Assembly: GCF_024055575.1 (NCBI RefSeq)
Contig: NZ_JAMXOE010000002.1
Coordinates: 124,001-188,000 of the forward strand
Direction of reading: 5' to 3'
Length of the DNA stretch: 64,000 nucleotides
Source: Mucilaginibacter flavidus
GTDB taxonomy: Bacteria > Bacteroidota > Bacteroidia > Sphingobacteriales > Sphingobacteriaceae
Of the stretch, positions 56,768 through 63,712 are shown in pieces (positions within the stretch are counted from its first letter, which is position 1; each line of letters opens with the position of its first letter). A program made the translations under genes and the position numbers. The notes below the pieces were generated by a model. That model was not told where the DNA came from. It did not search any database and saw only the letters and a program-made list of their open reading frames with translations.

Positions 56768-57415
56768 ATGACCTTCATCCTCAACGAAACCAACACCGTC
56801 GCCAATAAATTTTTGGCCGAGCTGCGCGACAGCAGCATACAGCAGGACAAGGCCCGTTTCCGCAATAACCTGGAGCGCCTTGGTGAAATAATGGCTTACG
56901 AGATGAGCAAATCGCTTAAATATGGCGAATACGAGGTGCAGACACCTCTGGGTTTGGCAAACATAAACCTGCCCGAAACTGATTTGGTGTTAGGTACCAT
57001 CATGCGCGCCGGGCTACCCTTTCACCAGGGATTTTTAAATTATTTTGACAATGCCAGCTCGTTGTTTGCCACCGCCTACCGCAAAGTAAAAAAGACAGGC
57101 GCCTTTATCATTAATATCGACCATATCTCCACTCCCGACCTTGATGACAAAACACTAATAATGTGCGATACCATGCTGGCCACAGGCCAAAGCCTGGTGC
57201 AGGTTTGCAAAGAGCTGATAGCGCAATACCAGATAAAGGAGCTGCACATTGCTGCCGTAATAGCCAGCACCGAAGGTATTACCCACGTGCGTGCCAACCT
57301 GCCCAAAGCAAAGCTATGGGTATGCACGGTGGATGAGGAAATGACCAGCAAATCATATATAGTGCCGGGGTTGGGTGATGCGGGGGATTTGGCGTTTGGG
57401 GAAAAGGTGCATTGA
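56768..57415 (+). CDS. upp: Uracil phosphoribosyltransferase
   Basis: 215 residues. Salvages uracil with PRPP to UMP. Motifs are LGTIMRAGLPFHQGFLNYF (about 76-94), the PRPP-binding loop MCDTMLATGQSLVQVCKELI (about 131-150), and the C-terminal uracil site PGLGDAGDLAFGE. The last codons (KVH then TGA) run into a 33-base repeat arm that begins at the stop codon. The start follows directly after another repeat arm, so both ends of the gene are bounded by repeats. Confidence 0.96.
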   Translation: MTFILNETNTVANKFLAELRDSSIQQDKARFRNNLERLGEIMAYEMSKSLKYGEYEVQTPLGLANINLPETDLVLGTIMRAGLPFHQGFLNYFDNASSLFATAYRKVKKTGAFIINIDHISTPDLDDKTLIMCDTMLATGQSLVQVCKELIAQYQIKELHIAAVIASTEGITHVRANLPKAKLWVCTVDEEMTSKSYIVPGLGDAGDLAFGEKVH

Positions 57416-57446
57416 TTTCGGATTTCGGATGTTCGATTTCGGATTT
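57414..57446. repeat. Left arm of a perfect 33-base inverted repeat
   Basis: Begins GATTTCGGATTTCGG in the upp stop codon. Its exact reverse complement is at 57954-57986, inside the yjjG coding region. The two arms bound a 573-base segment with one small gene. Confidence 0.85.
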
Positions 57447-57513
57447 TTGAATACGGAAATCGGAATGCCGATTGCGAAATGCATTGCATGAGAATAAACA
57501 TTTTTCTCCTTTT

Positions 57514-57542
57514 CGTCATGCCGAATTTATTTCGGCACCCCA
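57514..57542. repeat. Half copy of the CGTCATGCCGAA repeat
   Basis: One hairpin arm (GCCGAAATAAATTCGGC class) closely matching the arms of 44149-44242, between upp and the membrane gene. Confidence 0.7.
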
Positions 57543-57560
57543 CGAGACGGTTTATCCGGG

Positions 57561-57899
57561 TTATTTAGCCTCAATGTTCCCGCCCAACTTAAAACGTTTG
57601 TACCAAACCAACGCCAGCTCAATTATAAGGCTGTAAAGAACACAATCAAATATGATAATACCCAAAAAGACTGTAGTATTTACATATTTATTAAAAAAAC
57701 TAACGCTATCTATAAATGTAATTGGAAGAACCAACAGTTTAAATATCCATCCGGCTATTGCAACCAGCGATTGAGTAACTATGCTATTATTCTTAAACCC
57801 TGCATCGTCGTTTCCAACTACCAAGCCGGTTACCATCGCTAAAACGATAAAAATGACAATCAACAAAAACAATCGCTTAAAATTTATCACCTTTAACAT
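57561..57899 (-). CDS. Hypothetical membrane protein within an inverted-repeat pair
   Basis: 112 residues from the ATG at 57899 (MLKVINFKRLFLLIVIFIVL). The longer frame would use TTG. Predicted helices are at about 8-26, 41-60 and 75-98; the loop after helix 1 is polar (GNDDAGFKNNS). It ends RFKLGGNIEAK. No family recognised. It lies on the opposite strand to both neighbours and is enclosed by the perfect 33-base inverted repeat 57414-57446/57954-57986. Confidence 0.6.
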   Translation of the reverse strand: MLKVINFKRLFLLIVIFIVLAMVTGLVVGNDDAGFKNNSIVTQSLVAIAGWIFKLLVLPITFIDSVSFFNKYVNTTVFLGIIIFDCVLYSLIIELALVWYKRFKLGGNIEAK

Positions 57900-57941
57900 A
57901 TAGCTTTGCAAAATCAGTTTAAATATACCTGATTAATCCCA

Positions 57942-58679
57942 ATGGCTGAAGATAAATCCGAAATCGAACATCCGAAATCCGAAATCAAAAAATACAAACA
58001 CATCTTCTTCGACCTCGACCATACCATCTGGGATTTTGACAAAAACGCCGAAGAAACACTGCATGAGTTGTATGAAATTAACCGGCTGCACGAAATCGGC
58101 GTACCGGCCGCTACGGTGTTTATTGAAACCTACACCCGCAACAACCACCAGCTTTGGGCCGAATACCATACCGGCAAAATAACCAAAACTGAATTGCGCG
58201 AAACCCGCTTTAAACGAACTTTTATCGAGTTGGGTGTGCACCCCGATATATTGCCAGTTGCGTTCGAAGATGATTACGTAAAGCTTTGTCCCACAAAAAC
58301 AAACCTTTTCCCACACGCGCACGAGACATTGGAGTACCTGCAAAGCAAATACACGCTGCATTTAATATCCAATGGTTTTAAAGAAGCTTCAACCCTAAAA
58401 ATCGGAAACACCAACATCGGCAAATATTTCGACAAGGTGATTATATCCGAAGTGGTAGGCATTAACAAACCCGACAAAGCCATATTTGAACACGCGCTAA
58501 CCGTTGCCGGCGCCCAAAAACACGAAAGCATAATGATTGGCGACAGCCTGGAAGCCGATGTGTACGGTGCTTTAAATTTTGGCATGGATGCCATTTATTT
58601 TAACCCGTTTAATGCTCCCAAGCCGGATGATGTGCCGATGCAGGTGAATGGGTTAAGGGAGTTGATGGGGATATTGTAA
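57942..58679 (+). CDS. YjjG-family HAD nucleotidase
   Basis: 245 residues. Haloacid dehalogenase-type phosphatase, related to YjjG noncanonical pyrimidine nucleotidase. Motif I is IFFDLDHTIWDFD (about 22-34) with the nucleophile Asp, motif II lies in LHLISNGFKEAS, motif III Lys in VGINKPDKAIFEHAL, and motif IV in MIGDSLEADVYGALNFGM. The first 15 or so codons are supplied by the 33-base repeat (EIEHPKSEI). Relatives normally start near the KKYKHIFF block, where this gene has ATC rather than ATG, so the repeat has provided a new N-terminus. Confidence 0.9.
   Translation: MAEDKSEIEHPKSEIKKYKHIFFDLDHTIWDFDKNAEETLHELYEINRLHEIGVPAATVFIETYTRNNHQLWAEYHTGKITKTELRETRFKRTFIELGVHPDILPVAFEDDYVKLCPTKTNLFPHAHETLEYLQSKYTLHLISNGFKEASTLKIGNTNIGKYFDKVIISEVVGINKPDKAIFEHALTVAGAQKHESIMIGDSLEADVYGALNFGMDAIYFNPFNAPKPDDVPMQVNGLRELMGIL
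57954..57986. repeat. Right arm of a perfect 33-base inverted repeat, in coding sequence
   Basis: Exact reverse complement of 57414-57446. It lies in codons 5-15 of yjjG, in frame, encoding KSEIEHPKSEI. Confidence 0.85.
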
Positions 58680-58784
58680 CAAATTTCAAGGAGCGATTCA
58701 GTTCAAATTTATATTATTCAAAGACGCATCCCTTATAACTTTATTAATCTCATATCTTTACATAACGAATTAGCAAATTTGATA

Positions 58785-59253
58785 ATGGTCGTTATCGCAA
58801 TAATTATGGGACTCCTCGTTCTATGGGGTGTAGTCGATTATAATAAAAGTACAAAAGAGCAAATTATCCGCCAAAACGGGGGACTAAAAAGACTTTACCC
58901 GAATTTTATTGAATATTACAATTCTGATTTCGCGATAATCCATACGCCTTTTTGTCACGCCAAACCAACTTTTATCAGTGATTCAAGCGGCAAAAATATC
59001 GGTATTACCTACGGAACAGACCATATAATTGAAATGGGAATCGAACATTCGTCAATTGTCGAATATTACTGCTGTGTACATTATCAGTTTGGTCAAAACT
59101 ATTGAAAAAATTAAGCGTTACGTAACAAATAGAGAAAAAGAGTTAACAATAGTTGAATATCATTTAGTGTTTGTTGAGTTATACGAACAATTAAGTCAAA
59201 AAGTTAATCTCGAAGAGGTATTCCGATTTAATTACAAACAAAAACTCACTTAG
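58785..59253 (+). pseudogene. Hypothetical protein, probably frameshifted near 59094
   Basis: The first frame (ATG 58785, stop 59105) has an N-terminal membrane helix (VVIAIIMGLLVLWGVVDYN) and a soluble part ending YYCCVHYQFGQNY. The frame one base on continues without interruption: TIEKIKRYVTNREKELTIVE, then YHLVFVELYEQLSQKVNLEE, stopping at 59253. Removing one A from the four-A run in CAAAAC would join them as YQFGQTIEKIKRY. I do not recognise the family, so whether the short form is natural is uncertain. It could also be two overlapping small proteins. Confidence 0.5.
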
Positions 59254-59305
59254 GATTAACCATCAGAATTCAGTTCTACTTTAAATCAAATTGCAATTTA
59301 TTATC

Positions 59306-59313
59306 TAAATTTG
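59306..59313 (+). promoter_or_regulatory. -7 promoter element of hicBA, probably leaderless
   Basis: Reads TAAATTTG, followed by only TAATC before the hicB ATG, so transcription would begin at or next to the start codon, as at nuoA. Confidence 0.5.
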
Positions 59314-59318
59314 TAATC

Positions 59319-59546
59319 ATGACACAACGCACCTATCGAATATTACTTACACCTGAAGACGAAGGGGGATTTAGTGTTTCTGTGCCGGCATTGCCTGGTT
59401 GCTTCACACAAGGTGAAACTATTGACGAAGCTATAGCAATGGCTAAAGAGGCCATCACTTTATATGTGGAAAGTTTGGAAGAAGATGGTGAGCCAGTGCC
59501 CGATGATAGCAAAAGCCTTGAATATTCTTTGACGTTCGCATCTTAG
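59319..59546 (+). CDS. hicB: HicB-family antitoxin
   Basis: 75 residues. The degraded RNase H-like HicB fold is evident: RILLTPEDEGGFSVSVPALP followed by GCFTQGETIDEAIAMAKEAI and LYVESLEEDGEPVP. It lacks a separate C-terminal DNA-binding domain, as do many short HicB proteins. It should neutralise the HicA toxin. It precedes hicA by three bases, the reverse of the more familiar hicA-hicB order. Confidence 0.88.
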   Translation: MTQRTYRILLTPEDEGGFSVSVPALPGCFTQGETIDEAIAMAKEAITLYVESLEEDGEPVPDDSKSLEYSLTFAS

Positions 59547-59549
59547 TGC

Positions 59550-59750
59550 ATGAAATCCTATACGCCTAAAGAAATCATTTCGATACTAACTTCAAATGGC
59601 TTTGAACTCGCCCGCACCAACGGAAGCCACCAAATTTACGTCAACAGAACAAACGGTAAACGGACTATAGTGCCAATGCACTCAAAAGATTTAAAGAAAG
59701 GCACCCTGCATGGGATACTTAAACAAGCCGGAATTGATTTGAAAGATTGA
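59550..59750 (+). CDS. hicA: HicA-family mRNA interferase toxin
   Basis: 66 residues with a dsRBD-like fold. KEIISILTSNGFELARTNGS is followed by the catalytic His 27 in GSHQIYVN, and KRTIVPMHSKDLKKGTLHGI and LKQAGID complete the family pattern. It cleaves mRNA when free of HicB. Intact. Dispersed repeat-like sequence (CGGGCGTATTACGTACGCC) follows about 25 bases after the stop. Confidence 0.9.
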   Translation: MKSYTPKEIISILTSNGFELARTNGSHQIYVNRTNGKRTIVPMHSKDLKKGTLHGILKQAGIDLKD

Positions 59751-59848
59751 CGAAAATATTCCAGAACAATTATCGTACGGGCGTATTACGTACGCCTTAG
59801 TGCTTAAACGTTTCGCCAATTGGGTGTATATATGGTACCCCCTACGCC

Positions 59849-59856
59849 TAATTTTG
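59849..59856 (+). promoter_or_regulatory. -7 promoter element of the DinB-family gene
   Basis: Reads TAATTTTG followed by C, 50 bases before the ATG at 59907. It falls inside the longer alternative ORF, supporting the shorter start. Confidence 0.45.
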
Positions 59857-59906
59857 CGTTGTATATCTTTTATCACAAATCATTTAAAACCCCTACCTTT
59901 ATTACC

Positions 59907-60434
59907 ATGAACCTGCATAAAGAGCGCAAAGCCATTGATGCCGCACTGGATGATTACCGGGCCAAACTGGAGACCATCCCCGAGGAGCTTTTTACCGAAA
60001 CACCGCCGGGTGGTGGCTGGTCGTATGCCGAGGTTTACTCGCATATTTTAAAGGCGACATTGGGCTCTTCAATCGCGTTGGAGCGTTGCGCACACAATAA
60101 TTGCGAAGCCACTACAAAAGGGCCTAACCTAATGGGCCGTTATTTAATGCTGATTGGGAGTTTTCCCGTAAAGTTAAAAGTACCCGAAGCCACATCGGCA
60201 AAAATGCCCGCCGAAAAAATCAGCAAAGAAGAAGCTAAAAACCTGCTGGTAAAATGCCGCAAACGCGTCGACGATACTGCTCCCATCTTAAAAAATTCAT
60301 TACCAACCTCGCGCATTAAGCACCCACGGCTTGGCATGCTGAACGCTGGCCAATGGTTTAAGTTTATTCGCGTACATTTATATCACCATTTAAAGCAACT
60401 AAAACGGATTGAAAAAAAATTTCAGTCAAAATGA
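59907..60434 (+). CDS. DinB-family protein
   Basis: 175 residues from the ATG at 59907 (MNLHKERKAIDAALDDYRAK). A four-helix bundle is suggested by the heptad-like patterns. The DinB/YfiT signature includes GGWSYAEVYSHILKATLG with the first metal His and the terminal RVHLYHHLKQLKRIEKKF with the remaining His residues. Related proteins are metal-dependent thiol transferases or unassigned. The upstream part of the longer frame overlaps the -7 box and is not counted. Confidence 0.82.
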   Translation: MNLHKERKAIDAALDDYRAKLETIPEELFTETPPGGGWSYAEVYSHILKATLGSSIALERCAHNNCEATTKGPNLMGRYLMLIGSFPVKLKVPEATSAKMPAEKISKEEAKNLLVKCRKRVDDTAPILKNSLPTSRIKHPRLGMLNAGQWFKFIRVHLYHHLKQLKRIEKKFQSK

Positions 60435-60506
60435 AACCTTTTACATTTAACACAGTCTTAACAATTAAATAATCCATTTTAACGTTATTTGTAAAAATCT
60501 TAAAAG

Positions 60507-60617
60507 ATGCATTTCGAGTTAGGATATATGGTTGTAGGCAGCTTACTATTTTTAGTATGCATTTACTATGTAAGTCCATTTGAACTAAAAGTTAATGACG
60601 ACGACGAAGAAGACTAA
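60507..60617 (+). CDS. Very small membrane protein with acidic tail
   Basis: 36 residues: a short start (MHFELGY), one hydrophobic helix (about 8-23, MVVGSLLFLVCIYYV) and a C-terminal acidic tail (KVNDDDEED). It is shorter than automatic thresholds. It lies between the DinB gene and the phosphoesterase on the same strand, 73 bases before the latter. The sharp helix-plus-acidic-tail design and clean frame support a real small protein, but I see no homologue by memory and no clear ribosome-binding site. Confidence 0.5.
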   Translation: MHFELGYMVVGSLLFLVCIYYVSPFELKVNDDDEED

Positions 60618-60689
60618 TCGTTGCTTATACAATGCTCCTGTATTTTTCCGGTGTAGTTTACCGGGCGGAGAAATATCCCCCCAATTTTA

Positions 60690-61544
60690 ATGGCAAAACG
60701 CGAAGTTGATATTGTAGTTATATCCGACGTGCATTTAGGTACATACGGATGCCACGCCAAAGAACTGCTCAAATACCTAAAGAGCATCAAACCCAAAATC
60801 CTGATTTTAAACGGCGATATTATCGATATATGGCAGTTTAGTAAATCGTACTGGCCCGAAACACACATGAAGGTGATTCGCCGCATACTAAAGTTTGTGA
60901 CGGATGGTGTACCTGTATATTACCTGACCGGAAACCACGATGAAATGCTGCGCAAGTTTGCCGATTTCAATATGGGCTCGTTCCAGTTGCTGAACAAAAT
61001 TGTATTAAATATCGACGGCAAAAAGGCCTGGATATTTCATGGCGATGTGTTCGACGTCACCATGCAACACTCCAAATGGCTGGCCAAACTGGGCGCCGTG
61101 GGTTATGATACGCTGATACTGATCAATAGCTTTACCAACTGGCTGCTTACCGCCATGGGGCGCCAAAAAATGAGCTTCTCGCAAAAAATAAAAGCCCGCT
61201 TCAAAGAGGCTGTAAAATTCATCAACCAATTTGAACAAACTGCGGCCGACCTGGCTGTTGAAAAAGGTTACCAATACGTTATATGCGGCCATATCCATCA
61301 TGCCGAAATACGCGAGATGCAGGCGACCGATAGCCCCGGCTCGGTGCTTTACCTGAATTCGGGCGACTGGGTTGAGAGCCTCACCGCCCTCGAATACCAA
61401 AACGGCAACTGGACTATTTTTAAATATGAGCCTGCAGACTTTGATACCGACGCCGATGAAGATGACAAAACCGATGCTGAGGATTTGGATGCAAAACTGG
61501 ACGTGAGCAGCCTGCTTGCCCGGTTTAAACAGGAACAGGATTAA
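60690..61544 (+). CDS. Metallophosphoesterase, UDP-2,3-diacylglucosamine hydrolase-like (LpxH-like)
   Basis: 284 residues. Calcineurin-like metal motifs in order: ISDVHLG (D13, H15), LNGDIID (D43), LTGNHDE, IFHGDVFD, and CGHIHHAE (about 205-212). The arrangement and WQFSKSYWPETH stretch match Bacteroidota proteins annotated as UDP-2,3-diacylglucosamine diphosphatase family (lipid A pathway). The acidic tail (DTDADEDDKTDAEDLDAKLD) is unusual. It lies next to a glycosyltransferase on the same strand. Confidence 0.85.
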   Translation: MAKREVDIVVISDVHLGTYGCHAKELLKYLKSIKPKILILNGDIIDIWQFSKSYWPETHMKVIRRILKFVTDGVPVYYLTGNHDEMLRKFADFNMGSFQLLNKIVLNIDGKKAWIFHGDVFDVTMQHSKWLAKLGAVGYDTLILINSFTNWLLTAMGRQKMSFSQKIKARFKEAVKFINQFEQTAADLAVEKGYQYVICGHIHHAEIREMQATDSPGSVLYLNSGDWVESLTALEYQNGNWTIFKYEPADFDTDADEDDKTDAEDLDAKLDVSSLLARFKQEQD

Positions 61545-61552
61545 TATTTGTT

Positions 61553-61716
61553 GAAACGTCTGAACGTTGAAAGGTTGAAATGTTAGGAAAAACCTTTCAT
61601 CTTTCAATCATTTGAACATGAAAAATCAATAATTATTCAACAAGTTTGCGATAATCAAAAAACTTTACGACAAATAAGCAACGTTTCAACTTTACAACCT
61701 TTCAACGTTCCAACTT
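61553..61716. repeat. Inverted GTTGAAAGGTTGAAA-type repeat
   Basis: Left GTTGAAACGTCTGAACGTTG and right CAACGTTCCAACTTCGAC are imperfect complements with AAGGTTGAAATG and CTTTACAACCTTTC inside. It fills most of the gap before the glycosyltransferase gene. No ORF. Confidence 0.55.
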
Positions 61717-61722
61717 CGACCA

Positions 61723-62712
61723 ATGAAAATCCTCTACGCCATACAAGGTACCGGTAACGGCCACATCAGCCGGGCTCGCGAAATTGTGCCGCTGCTGCAG
61801 CAACATGGTGAAGTTGATTTACTGGTGAGCGGCACCGAGGCCGAGGTGACGTTGGCACAGCCGCTTAAATACAAGTTCCATGGGTTTAGCTTTGTGTTTG
61901 GTACCAACGGTGGGGTTGATAATTGGGCCACTTTTAAGCTGATGAACACCCCCCGGCTGTTTAAAGACATCTTTACCCTGCCGCTAAAGCAATATGATCT
62001 TATTATAAACGATTTTGAACCGGTTAGCGCCTGGGCCTGCAAGTTGCAGCGGATACCTGCCGTGTCGTTAAGTCACCAGTGCTCATTTGTATCACCAAAA
62101 ACACCGCGCCCAGCCAAATGGAGTTATGCTGAGTGGCTGCTGAAATATTATTCGCCAACTGCCCACCATATAGGCTTCCATTTTGAACGGTATGACGATT
62201 TCATCCATACCCCGGTTATCCGCAGCGAAATACGCAGCCTGGTTACCTCAAACCTGGGCCACTACACCGTTTACTTGCCTGCTTATGACGATAAACTGCT
62301 TGCCCGCGAGTTGAATAAAACCAACAAGGAATGGCATATATTTTCCAAACGACAGAAAACACATTATACCCAGGGCAATGTGAAGATTTTCCCGGTAAAC
62401 AACCAGGATTTTAACAACAGCCTGGCAAGCTGCGAAGGCCTGCTCACAGGCGGCGGCTTCGAGGGCCCGGCAGAAGCATTGTTTTTGCAGAAAAAGGTGA
62501 TGATGATACCCATGAAGGGCCAGTACGAGCAGCAATGCAATGCACTGGCGGCGTCAAAGCTGGGCGTTCCGGTAATCCACGAAATTGACGACAAATTTAT
62601 TTACTACGTTAACAACTGGCTTAACGACGGCAAAAAGGTGCATGTAGATTTCCCAGATGAAACTGCGCAGATTGTGGATGATATGGTGAAGAAGTACGCT
62701 CGCAGTAAATAA
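61723..62712 (+). CDS. Glycosyltransferase, GT-B (GT28-like)
   Basis: 329 residues. The N-terminus (MKILYAIQGTGNGHISRARE) has the nucleotide-sugar transferase glycine loop GTGNGHISR of MurG-like enzymes. The donor domain ends with LLTGGGFEGPAEALFLQKKV and MMIPMKGQYEQQCNALAASK, typical of GT28. Length and motifs match the Bacteroidota proteins called glycosyltransferase family protein or DUF1919-like. It follows the LpxH-like gene, so an envelope lipid or glycan is a likely acceptor. Confidence 0.85.
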   Translation: MKILYAIQGTGNGHISRAREIVPLLQQHGEVDLLVSGTEAEVTLAQPLKYKFHGFSFVFGTNGGVDNWATFKLMNTPRLFKDIFTLPLKQYDLIINDFEPVSAWACKLQRIPAVSLSHQCSFVSPKTPRPAKWSYAEWLLKYYSPTAHHIGFHFERYDDFIHTPVIRSEIRSLVTSNLGHYTVYLPAYDDKLLARELNKTNKEWHIFSKRQKTHYTQGNVKIFPVNNQDFNNSLASCEGLLTGGGFEGPAEALFLQKKVMMIPMKGQYEQQCNALAASKLGVPVIHEIDDKFIYYVNNWLNDGKKVHVDFPDETAQIVDDMVKKYARSK

Positions 62713-62719
62713 TTCGCCA

Positions 62720-63712
62720 TTAAAACTTAGGACAAACCACCGATGGATTGGTCGTATGCTTAAATACATAGCTAATTGATAGCTCAAACCCGCCCTGCCC
62801 GCTGGTTGCATTTTTAAAGGCCGAGGTATTAAAATCGTAGCTCACCCCTATCACCATGTTCTTAAGATGATAGCCTACATCGGCTACCGCAGCATCACCA
62901 ATGCGGTACATGCCGCCGAGGATAAGGCCGTTATCGTCCTGGAATTTCATTTCGGAGTATACGCCCAGTGCTTTAATAGCATTGCCTTGCTGACTTATAT
63001 AAACCGCGTGCGGAATAACGTCAAAATCGTCGGATGCTTTAATTTTCACCCCGGCATGGGCGGTAAAACGCATGGGTAGCTTGCTGGTAATGCTGCCGCC
63101 GTTAGTAAAAGGGTCTTTAGGCGAAGTTAAATGCGCCACGCTTACACCACCAAAAAAATTGGCCGGATGCGTAGGGTCACCATCGTAATAAAAAACGCCT
63201 GCACTGGCGTCAAATACGGTTGCGCTGGTGGTTGCAAACGTTTCAAAGCTGGCCGCGGTAGGGTCATATCCTATCACCGGATTATACTGGTCGTCAAACT
63301 GTAGCCTGCTTGGATCGAAACTACGGTTGATGATGCCTGCCTGCAAACCGAAACGCAGCTTTTTAGTCTCATCGTCAGATACCGAAAAGCCATAACTATA
63401 CGATGCATAAGCAGCAAAATAATTCCAGCCAGCAGTACCAGCGGCCTGGTTAATAATGTTAAGACCCAGTCCCGATTTTTCGCCAGCCTTAAAGTCCATA
63501 GAAATGCCACCGGTCTTGAAGCCGCCCGGTATGGCGTTCCATTGGTTTTTAGCATTGGCATTTATACGCAGGTCGCCGTCAAAAACGCCGGTAAGCGCCG
63601 GGTTTAGCCAAAGCGGGTAGGCATAATACTGTGAAAAATGAGGGTCTATCTGCCCCTTAGCAGAGCCGACAGCCATCAATATAACAGATATAAATACAAT
63701 TATCTTTTTCAC
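62720..63712 (-). CDS. PorP/SprF family type IX secretion outer-membrane protein
   Basis: 330 residues. The signal peptide (KKIIVFISVILMAVGSAKGQ) precedes IDPHFSQYYAYPLWLNPALT, the hallmark start of PorP/SprF proteins. A predicted barrel follows with GGISMDFKAGEKSGLGLNII and NFFGGVSVAHLT. The start is GTG at 63712 overlapping the stop of the upstream type B cargo gene (GTGA), so the two are translationally coupled. It ends convergent with the glycosyltransferase, seven bases apart. Likely helps anchor or export its coupled cargo protein. Confidence 0.92.
   Translation of the reverse strand: MKKIIVFISVILMAVGSAKGQIDPHFSQYYAYPLWLNPALTGVFDGDLRINANAKNQWNAIPGGFKTGGISMDFKAGEKSGLGLNIINQAAGTAGWNYFAAYASYSYGFSVSDDETKKLRFGLQAGIINRSFDPSRLQFDDQYNPVIGYDPTAASFETFATTSATVFDASAGVFYYDGDPTHPANFFGGVSVAHLTSPKDPFTNGGSITSKLPMRFTAHAGVKIKASDDFDVIPHAVYISQQGNAIKALGVYSEMKFQDDNGLILGGMYRIGDAAVADVGYHLKNMVIGVSYDFNTSAFKNATSGQGGFELSISYVFKHTTNPSVVCPKF

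Noticed and set aside
59820..59906. N-terminal extension of the DinB-family protein
   Set aside because: It spans a promoter-like TAATTTTG and reads as non-family sequence; the ATG at 59907 starts the first helix.
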